DNA from: Planctomycetota bacterium
Lineage (GTDB): Bacteria; Planctomycetota; Phycisphaerae; Phycisphaerales; Phycisphaeraceae
Assembly (NCBI GenBank): GCA_024279865.1
Contig: JAJRRC010000076.1
Location: forward strand, 1-55,692
Direction: 5' to 3'
Length of the DNA stretch: 55,692 bases
Positions within the stretch are counted from its first letter, which is position 1. Every line of letters starts with the position of its first letter. The translations under genes were made by a program, and so were the position numbers. Under the pieces are notes generated by a model. That model saw nothing but the letters and a program-made list of their open reading frames with translations. It was not told where the DNA came from and did not search any database. Positions 49,492-55,692 of the stretch are shown here, piece after piece.

Positions 49492-50889
49492 ATGACTGAG
49501 ACTTACCGCATTGAACCATTGACTGGGCCGTTTGAGGCCAGCTTGCGTCCGCCGGGTTCGAAGAGCCTGACGAACCGGGTGTTGCTATTGGCTGCGTTGG
49601 CTGACGGAACCAGTGAACTCAATGGCGTGCTGGATGCAGATGATCCAGCACGGATGCGTGAAGCGCTCGTCGAGCTGGGTATCAAAATTGATGAACGTGC
49701 CCCCGGTTCCCCCGGTTCCCCCAACGATCTCAAAGTTCAAGGCGGGCTTCTCACTGGCTCTGAGCGTGCGGGTCATGTGTCTGAGAAAAGTCATCAGAGC
49801 TTCGAGCTATCCCAAGGGAAAACTTCCGGGGGTGCCGGGGGGGGGGGTGTTCATCTGGGCAACGCGGGGACAGCTTACCGTTTTCTGACGGCCGCCTGTT
49901 GCTTGGGCAAAGGAACGTTCGAACTCGACGGCATCGCCCGAATGAGAAAACGACCCATCGCCCAACTGGTCGATCCCTTACGCCAACTCGGTGCGAAAAT
50001 CGAATATCTAGGCCAAGACGGCTACCCCCCATTACGCATCACCGGTGGAACCATTGGCGGCGGTGAACTGACCATGCAGCCCACGCTGTCGAGCCAGTAC
50101 ATCAGCGCTCTGTTACAAATTGCTCCTTATCTTGACGGTGGCCTCACGCTTTGTTTTGAGGGTCCGGTGACCAGTGTGCCTTATGTGGCGATGACGTTGA
50201 ATCTCATGGCCATGTTCGGCATTGAGGCAGAGGTCGACCCCAGTTTTACCCGGATTCATGTGCCCCAGGGACGTTACAAAGCTGCGACATACAACGTCGA
50301 GCCGGACGCCTCTTCAGCCAGTTATTTTCTAGCAGCCGCGGCAATTGTTCCTCAAAGTAAATGCACGATCAAAGGGCTCGGCTTTCGCAGTCTTCAAGGC
50401 GATAGCAGCTTTGCTGAGGTCCTCGGCCAGATGGGCGCGGGGGTGGTGTGCGAGCCTGATTCGATTACAGTCATTGGCCCTCCAGCAGATCAACCGCTTG
50501 AGGGCATTGATCTGGACATGAACCACATCCCGGATATGGCCTTGACGCTGGCCACGGTGGCGTTGTTCGCGAAGGGAACCACCACCATGCGAAACATCGG
50601 CAACCTTCGGGTCAAAGAAACCGACCGCATGGCAGCCCTGGAAACCGAACTCACCCGCCTGGGCGCAACGGTAAAAATTGAGGGTGACGATCTATCCATT
50701 ACCCCGCCAACAGATCCCGATTGGACGATTCCTGCTGGGACGGTGATTCAAACATACGATGATCACCGCATGGCCATGGGGTTTGCATTGGTTGGTTTGG
50801 TCAAATCTGGGTTAATCATTTATGACCCAGCTTGTGTAAATAAAACATTTCCTGACTTTTTCGAGTATCTTCAACAGCTTGGCACGTAA
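49492..50889 (+). CDS. aroA: 3-phosphoshikimate 1-carboxyvinyltransferase (EPSP synthase)
   Basis: The 465-residue protein contains RPPGSKSLTNRVLLLAALAD, GNAGTAYRFL, KRPIAQLVDPLRQLGAK, LRVKETDRMAALETEL and YDDHRMAMGFALVGL, the family's substrate-binding motifs. It joins shikimate-3-phosphate and PEP in the sixth step of the chorismate pathway. About 45 residues between 68 and 118 (GSPGSPNDL through GGAGGGGVHLG) are an unusual Pro/Gly/Ser-rich insertion, encoded in part by repeated CCCCCGGTT units and an 11-G run (49837-49847). The reading frame is intact with the 11 G. Confidence 0.93.
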   Translation: MTETYRIEPLTGPFEASLRPPGSKSLTNRVLLLAALADGTSELNGVLDADDPARMREALVELGIKIDERAPGSPGSPNDLKVQGGLLTGSERAGHVSEKSHQSFELSQGKTSGGAGGGGVHLGNAGTAYRFLTAACCLGKGTFELDGIARMRKRPIAQLVDPLRQLGAKIEYLGQDGYPPLRITGGTIGGGELTMQPTLSSQYISALLQIAPYLDGGLTLCFEGPVTSVPYVAMTLNLMAMFGIEAEVDPSFTRIHVPQGRYKAATYNVEPDASSASYFLAAAAIVPQSKCTIKGLGFRSLQGDSSFAEVLGQMGAGVVCEPDSITVIGPPADQPLEGIDLDMNHIPDMALTLATVALFAKGTTTMRNIGNLRVKETDRMAALETELTRLGATVKIEGDDLSITPPTDPDWTIPAGTVIQTYDDHRMAMGFALVGLVKSGLIIYDPACVNKTFPDFFEYLQQLGT

Positions 50890-52750
50890 AAAAATCAATC
50901 CTGCGTTTCGGCATATGGCTAGCGATCTCCTGCGGTTTAAAAAATCGTTGATCTTGGCGCTGGTTGCTGCAATGATCAATGCCCTTTGTTTTGGTGCAGG
51001 GTTGGGGATGATGCAGGCGGCAATTGCGTTGCTGACCAAATTTTCTCGAAATAGCAGTGAAACTTTGGCGCATTTGTTTGAGCCTATGTTGGAGAGGGTG
51101 GCCTCGGTTCATGAAGGTCTGGCCGCATGGCTCGGCGAGCTGATGCCTTATTTACCCACGGACCCGTTCATTGCATTTTGTAGTGTGCTGGGCGTGATCC
51201 TTGTTTTAACCGGGATTGGTAACGTGGCGAGGTTTGTTCATGAATGGTTGACGTTGACGGTGGTGATGCGGACCGCCATGTTTTGGCGTGGCAAACTGAT
51301 GCGAAAACTTTTGCATTCGCCGTTTGATCAATTGTTGGGCAATGGGCGTTCAGAAAATTTGGTTCGGATTTTGAATGATACCAACGTGCTCGCTGCGGCA
51401 TTACGCATTATCTTCGGCCGCGCTGCCGGCGAACTACTCAAAGCTTGTGCCGGTTTGACGACCGCTTTTATGATTAACTGGAAATTGACCTTGCTGGCCA
51501 TGGTGGGAGCTCCAATCATCGGTGTCTTGCTTCGTAAATTCGGCAAGATCATTCGCAAAGCCACCAAACTCGCGCTGGTTCAGCGAGCCAAACTCACAGC
51601 CTCCATTTTAGAAGTTCTTGATGGTATGTCCGTGGTCAAGGTTTTCGGAGCAGAGGGCTACGAACGCAGGCGTTTTTCGAATCTGAACCGGGGACTGTTT
51701 CAAGAAGAACAACGCATGCGAACCGCCCGAGTGATGTCCTCGCCAATGGTGGATATGTTTGCCATGACGGGTGTGGTCTTGATCGGCTCGGTGGCAGCAT
51801 GGCTGATCTTCCGTCAAGGTGAACCGGCTGAGGAATTTATCGGCGTGCTGGTGTGTCTTGCCGCTTCGGCCACCGCGGTAAAACCACTCTCCAATGTGAA
51901 CAATCAGCTTTATGAAAGCAGTGCTGCCGCTGACCGCATTAGCGAAATGCTCGAAGCAGATCAAGAACCCAGTAGCCATGAAGACGCACGCCAATATCCT
52001 CTCTTAAAACGCCATCGCCAATCGGTCACTTTTGAAAAAGTGTCCTATACCTATCCCACCCAGGATCGACCGGCCATTGAGAACATCAGCCTGTCCATTA
52101 AGCATGGGATGGAAGTTGCCATCGTCGGCGGTAACGGGTCTGGTAAATCCACACTCTTAAATCTAGTGTCCCGATTGTTTACGCCCAGCAGCGGTCGAGT
52201 TTGCATCGATGGACAAGACATCGCTTCGGTCAACTTACGTAGTTTACGCAAACAAATTGCCGTGGTGACCCAGCAGTCTGTTTTGTTCGAAGGAACCGTG
52301 GCTGAAAATATTGCTTACAACTACCGCCACCTGTCGCCCGAACAAATTGTCGAAGCCGCCAAGCTCGCCTATGCCGATGAATTTATCCAAGAATTGCCCG
52401 GAGGCTATGACTATCAACTTGCCGAAAGCGGGCATGGCCTCTCAGGCGGTCAACGCCAACGACTCTGTATCGCTCGAGCGATCTTGCGAAACCCAGCTAT
52501 TTTGGTCCTTGATGAAGCGACCAGCCAAATCGACGCAGACTCCGAAGCAAAAATCAATGAAGCGCTCCACGAAATTCGAAGTGGACGCACCGTTTTGGTC
52601 ATCGCGCATCGGCTTAGTACGGTGATTGATGCGGACCTGATCGTGGTGATGGACAACGGCCACATTCTCGACCAAGGCACCCACCAAGAGCTGCTCGGTC
52701 GCTGTCATGCCTACCAGGTTTTGACACAAACGCAGTTGTATTCTTCTTGA
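50879..52750 (+). CDS. ABC transporter, MsbA-like fused permease-ATPase
   Basis: The 623-residue half transporter has an N-terminal membrane domain of about six helices (residues 20-345). The ATPase domain has Walker A GGNGSGKST, Q-loop VTQQS, signature LSGGQRQR, Walker B ILVLDEATSQID and H-loop IAHRLST. The start is a TTG at 50879 overlapping the aroA stop; ATG at 50915 is the alternative. Architecture matches lipid or drug exporters such as MsbA; the substrate is not evident. Confidence 0.9.
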   Translation: MARKKINPAFRHMASDLLRFKKSLILALVAAMINALCFGAGLGMMQAAIALLTKFSRNSSETLAHLFEPMLERVASVHEGLAAWLGELMPYLPTDPFIAFCSVLGVILVLTGIGNVARFVHEWLTLTVVMRTAMFWRGKLMRKLLHSPFDQLLGNGRSENLVRILNDTNVLAAALRIIFGRAAGELLKACAGLTTAFMINWKLTLLAMVGAPIIGVLLRKFGKIIRKATKLALVQRAKLTASILEVLDGMSVVKVFGAEGYERRRFSNLNRGLFQEEQRMRTARVMSSPMVDMFAMTGVVLIGSVAAWLIFRQGEPAEEFIGVLVCLAASATAVKPLSNVNNQLYESSAAADRISEMLEADQEPSSHEDARQYPLLKRHRQSVTFEKVSYTYPTQDRPAIENISLSIKHGMEVAIVGGNGSGKSTLLNLVSRLFTPSSGRVCIDGQDIASVNLRSLRKQIAVVTQQSVLFEGTVAENIAYNYRHLSPEQIVEAAKLAYADEFIQELPGGYDYQLAESGHGLSGGQRQRLCIARAILRNPAILVLDEATSQIDADSEAKINEALHEIRSGRTVLVIAHRLSTVIDADLIVVMDNGHILDQGTHQELLGRCHAYQVLTQTQLYSS

Positions 52751-53121
52751 CCTGTTTAGTTTTTTTCCCCGTTCGTTCATGCAATGGATTAGCAGCGTCG
52801 AGCTTTTTCCCCATCATCGTTTTGGGTATTTTCTCCAAGCGGGTGGGAACGGTTCCTGCAGTGGCGGGCATGATTTCAGGCATCGGATTCACCGGAACCT
52901 ATATGATCGGAACCGTCTATGGCGGCTGGGACAACTGGTGTTTTGGGATTACCGCTTCAGGCATCGGAACCGTGGGGATGCTCGTAAACTTCGGAGTGAC
53001 GCTTGTGTTAACTCCCTTTACCGCGCCGCCTAGTGCTGCGATTATTGATATGGTCGAGTCGATCCGTGAGTCTGAAAATGCAGGCCCAGCCGTGCAGATT
53101 GACGTGTCCGCAGAGCATTAA
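52747..53121 (+). pseudogene. C-terminal remnant of a sodium:solute symporter (SSS/ActP-like)
   Basis: The 124-residue frame contains LAASSFFPIIVLGIFSKRVG and GTVPAVAGMISGIGFTGTYM. GIGTVGMLVNFGVTLVLTPF and a final IIDMVESIRES follow. This matches the last fifth of acetate/solute:sodium symporters (full length about 500-600). The N-terminal four fifths are missing, and the homologous part begins immediately after the ABC transporter stop. It therefore appears to be a deletion remnant. Two or three helices remain; a function is unlikely. Confidence 0.8.
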
Positions 53122-53156
53122 TCGCTCTGTTGCCAAAGACTGCTTAGAATACCCCC

Positions 53157-54263
53157 ATGCAACTGGACCGACCCAGTAAAATTCTCGTCGCCATGAGCGG
53201 CGGGGTAGATAGCTCCGTGGCGGCGGCCTTGCTTAAAAAGGCTGGCCACGAAGTCGTAGGCTGTTTTATGCGCCTCGGAAGTGAAGACTCCGTCGAGCAA
53301 GCCGAGGTCTGTGCCACCAAGCCCGGCCACCAGGGCTGCTGCTCGGTCAATGACGCACAAGATGCCAGACTTGTCGCAGCCATGCTCGAAATTCCCTTTT
53401 ATGTTTTAAACTTCAAGGAAGACTTCGGGCGCATCATTGATTACTTTGTCGATGAATACAATGCCGGCCGCACCCCCAATCCCTGCGTCCGTTGCAATGA
53501 TTGGCTCAAGTTCGGCAAGCTCCTTGCCTATGCCGACTCCATCGACGCAGACTACGTTGCCACCGGCCATTACGCACGGGTCGACCATGCTGACAAGCAA
53601 AAACCCAAACTCCTTAAAGGACTCGACCCAGGTAAAGATCAAAGCTACGTCCTCTTCGGAACCAACCACGACCGCTTGCGTAAAATGCTGCTTCCCATCG
53701 GCGAAATGCAAAAATCAGAAGTTCGACAATTAGCCCAAGACCAAGGCCTCCCCGTTTTTAACAAACCCGACAGCCAAGAAATCTGCTTCGTCCCAGACAA
53801 CGACTACGCCCGGCTGGTCGCTCAACGATCACCCGACCAAGTTACCCCAGGAAAAATCCTCGACCGTGAAGGCAAAGAAGTCGGCGAACACCAAGGACAT
53901 CAACATTTTACCATCGGCCAGCGGCGGGGTGTCGGCCTGGCACTGGGCTATCCCATCTATGTCGTTGATCGCAACCCTCAAAACAACACCGTCACCGTTG
54001 GCCAAAAAGAAGACCTCTTGTCCAACGGCTTAATCGCGCACAAAGCCAATTGGCTCGTCGATTGGGACAAAGTTCCCGCACGCTGTGAAGTTAAAATTCG
54101 TTATAACAGCCCAGCCGTCCCGGCGACGGTCTCTGCCCTCTCAGAAGACCAATTTAAAGTGACCTTTGATGAACCCTTGTCTGCTATTACCCCCGGCCAA
54201 GCAGCCGTCTGCTATCAAGGCTCCCAATGTCTCGGCGGCGGTTGGATTGAAAAAGCAATTTAA
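53157..54263 (+). CDS. mnmA: tRNA-specific 2-thiouridylase
   Basis: The 368-residue protein has the PP-loop ATPase motif AMSGGVDSSVAAALL (about 12-26), the first catalytic Cys in NPCVRCNDWLKFGKL and the second in DSQEICFVPDNDYARLV, and the C-terminal beta domain with AVCYQGSQCLGGGWIE. It thiolates U34 of tRNA-Lys, -Glu and -Gln. A Cys-rich stretch (about 40-65, QAEVCATKPGHQGCCSVNDA) is seen in the longer MnmA forms of some phyla. It is monocistronic, beginning 35 bases after the symporter remnant. Confidence 0.95.
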   Translation: MQLDRPSKILVAMSGGVDSSVAAALLKKAGHEVVGCFMRLGSEDSVEQAEVCATKPGHQGCCSVNDAQDARLVAAMLEIPFYVLNFKEDFGRIIDYFVDEYNAGRTPNPCVRCNDWLKFGKLLAYADSIDADYVATGHYARVDHADKQKPKLLKGLDPGKDQSYVLFGTNHDRLRKMLLPIGEMQKSEVRQLAQDQGLPVFNKPDSQEICFVPDNDYARLVAQRSPDQVTPGKILDREGKEVGEHQGHQHFTIGQRRGVGLALGYPIYVVDRNPQNNTVTVGQKEDLLSNGLIAHKANWLVDWDKVPARCEVKIRYNSPAVPATVSALSEDQFKVTFDEPLSAITPGQAAVCYQGSQCLGGGWIEKAI

Positions 54264-54436
54264 AGCCCCCCCCCACGGAATCTCCCCCAAAATGCCTTCG
54301 GGTCTCCCCCAAAGCGTCATCACACAAGCGGTCATCATAACGCCGAACCCTGAACAAAGTGGAGGGTCGGATTCTCTTCCCCCGCGCAGAAAATCACCTT
54401 ACACGTGCTGCTTGTTCATCCCGCTGATCGTCTGTT

Positions 54437-55396
54437 TTACAAGCCTGTCATCAATTGAAAAACATTGTCTGCAAAGCCAAGTAATTCTTCATGTCCAAAA
54501 TCAGGATAGATCACAAGGTCTTTTTGGGATTGAATTTTGTTGTAGGCTGCAAATTGTGTAGAAGGCGGGCAAATCGTATCCATCAAGCCCACACCCATGA
54601 GGACTTGAGCTTTGATTCGTGAGGCCAAGTGCTGGATGTCAATATAGCCCAGTTGTGTAAACCAATGGTCTTCACGCGCATGGGTCGGATCAAAGCAGCG
54701 GAAGAAATATTTCAATTCGTCATAAGCCCCTTTGGCCAAATCCATATTCCATACGCGTCGGTAGTCAGATAGAAATGGGAAGGTGGCAGCTGCCAGTTTA
54801 ATTCGCGGCTCCAATGCTGCACACGCCAGCGTTAAGCCTCCACCCTGTGAGCCGCCATGAGCCCCCACACGGCCAGCATCCACTTCAGGCATATCCATGA
54901 GAATGCCCGCCAATTGAGCGGTGTCCAAAAAGATGTGACGCATTAACAGATTGTCCGGGTCGCCCTCAAGGCCCCGAATAAAGTGCCCCCGCAGAGTGGT
55001 CCCCTTCACGCCCCCCACATCTTCACTGCGTCCGCCTTGGCCTCGGCAATCCATCGCCACAATGGAATACCCCATCGCAGCATAAGAGAGCAATGAGGCC
55101 CATTGCCAGTTTGCGCCGGAGTAGCCATGAAACTGGACAATGCCAGGGTGAGGTTCAGTTACATTTGTGGGTCGGACATACTTGGCATAAACCCGTGCAC
55201 CGCCAACGCCGGTAAAGTACAAGTCAAAGCACTCTGCAAAAGGCGTTTTGAAATCTGATGCGATGAGTTCTACTTTGGCATCCATCGCATGCATTTGAGC
55301 CAAGCCACGTTCCCAGTAGGCATCATGATCGGCAGGCCGAGGATTGATGCCTTGGTAATTCTTTAACTGTTCTAGTGGCATATCAACTAATGGCAT
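54437..55396 (-). CDS. Acetylxylan esterase / cephalosporin-C deacetylase family hydrolase
   Basis: The product is 319 residues from the ATG at 55396 (an in-frame start at 55462 adds 22 residues without family likeness). It is an alpha/beta hydrolase with oxyanion segment VQFHGYSGANWQWASLLSYA, nucleophile elbow GAHGGSQGGGLTLA (Ser in GGSQG), acid in GVGLMDTICPPSTQFAAYN and His in YPDFGHEEL. The start PLVDMPLEQLKNYQGINPRP matches the AXE1 family. It removes acetyl groups from sugars or xylo-oligosaccharides. No signal peptide, so cytoplasmic. Solitary gene. Confidence 0.92.
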   Translation of the reverse strand: MPLVDMPLEQLKNYQGINPRPADHDAYWERGLAQMHAMDAKVELIASDFKTPFAECFDLYFTGVGGARVYAKYVRPTNVTEPHPGIVQFHGYSGANWQWASLLSYAAMGYSIVAMDCRGQGGRSEDVGGVKGTTLRGHFIRGLEGDPDNLLMRHIFLDTAQLAGILMDMPEVDAGRVGAHGGSQGGGLTLACAALEPRIKLAAATFPFLSDYRRVWNMDLAKGAYDELKYFFRCFDPTHAREDHWFTQLGYIDIQHLASRIKAQVLMGVGLMDTICPPSTQFAAYNKIQSQKDLVIYPDFGHEELLGFADNVFQLMTGL

Positions 55397-55567
55397 CGTA
55401 AAACTTTCTAGAGGCAAAAAAAGGATCGTAACAGGGGGGGCATTGTCGCAGAAACGATTCAAAATGCGAGAGGGGTCTTGGCTGTATGGATTTTGAGCAG
55501 TGGAACACGAGATGGGTTCTTTATTTTGGCACTCGTGTTTTTGATTTGTTATGAGCCTTTTGCGTTT

Positions 55568-55692
55568 TCATATAACCCTTGTATCCCAGCGTCTGCGACC
55601 CTGTCCAAACTTTTTTACCCCAAGAATACGCCTAAGTCGTTGTTTTTCGGTGGCAGATTTGGCCATGTGGAAAACTTGACCCCAATCGTCCA
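55568..55692 (-). CDS. Possible C-terminal end of a gene entering from the right edge
   Basis: The minus frame is open from the window edge to a TGA at 55568-55570. It gives about 41 residues with an Arg/Lys-rich end that includes KQRLRRILGVKKFGQGRRRW. An internal ATG would give a 32-residue basic peptide. There is too little sequence to identify a family, and it may be a chance frame. Confidence 0.25.
   Translation of the reverse strand, partial: DDWGQVFHMAKSATEKQRLRRILGVKKFGQGRRRWDTRVI

Overview
The window is a bacterial chromosome segment carrying one complete-looking prophage of about 39.5 kb (roughly 512-40107), followed by about 15 kb of ordinary host genes. The host genes are argS, a DUF1802-type gene, purE, a Ser/Thr kinase, lemA, an HtpX-like protease, a stand-alone GroES-like protein, aroA, an ABC exporter, mnmA and an acetylxylan-esterase-like hydrolase. 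A large PknB-type kinase, a solitary GroES paralogue and an AXE1-type esterase in one neighbourhood suggest a planctomycete, perhaps a Phycisphaerae member. That is an inference from gene content; no 16S or database result is available.

The prophage sits in a tRNA-Thr(UGU) gene. A perfect 49-bp direct repeat (512-560 and 40059-40107) begins in the anticodon stem and runs just past the 3' end of the tRNA. A tyrosine recombinase (38750-39919) with a small HTH partner lies beside attR. The left arm (760-3392) holds two XRE-type regulators, operator-like repeats, a DUF2335 membrane gene pair and two small membrane proteins. These are the likely lysogeny genes. A rightward early block (3518-16246) holds zinc-ribbon proteins, a Gp157-like protein, an SNF2-type helicase, a primase-polymerase/helicase like that of phage NrS-1, a RuvC-like resolvase, a T7-type single-subunit RNA polymerase, a DUF1937 protein, a D12-class adenine methylase and a HigA-like regulator.

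The late block (16285-37818) follows T7 order: portal, scaffold, capsid, terminator, tail tube A, tail tube B, three internal virion proteins, small terminase, large terminase. Three things depart from T7. An initiator-type tRNA gene lies just upstream of the capsid gene. A fibre-like protein, a lipoprotein and a coiled-coil membrane protein lie between capsid and tail tube A. An RCC1-repeat beta-propeller protein sits between tail tube A and B. A repeat-rich 0.7-kb non-coding stretch separates terminase from the integrase module.

The main points of interest are these: a temperate podovirus with T7-type transcription and virion genes but no T7-type DNA polymerase, having a NrS-1-like PrimPol-helicase instead; a phage initiator tRNA with C33 and an A1:U72 pair, features of vertebrate rather than bacterial initiators; an RCC1 propeller as probable receptor-binding protein; putative integrase arm sites and captured host sequence at the attachment site; and a family of GCGCTAC palindromes downstream of terL.
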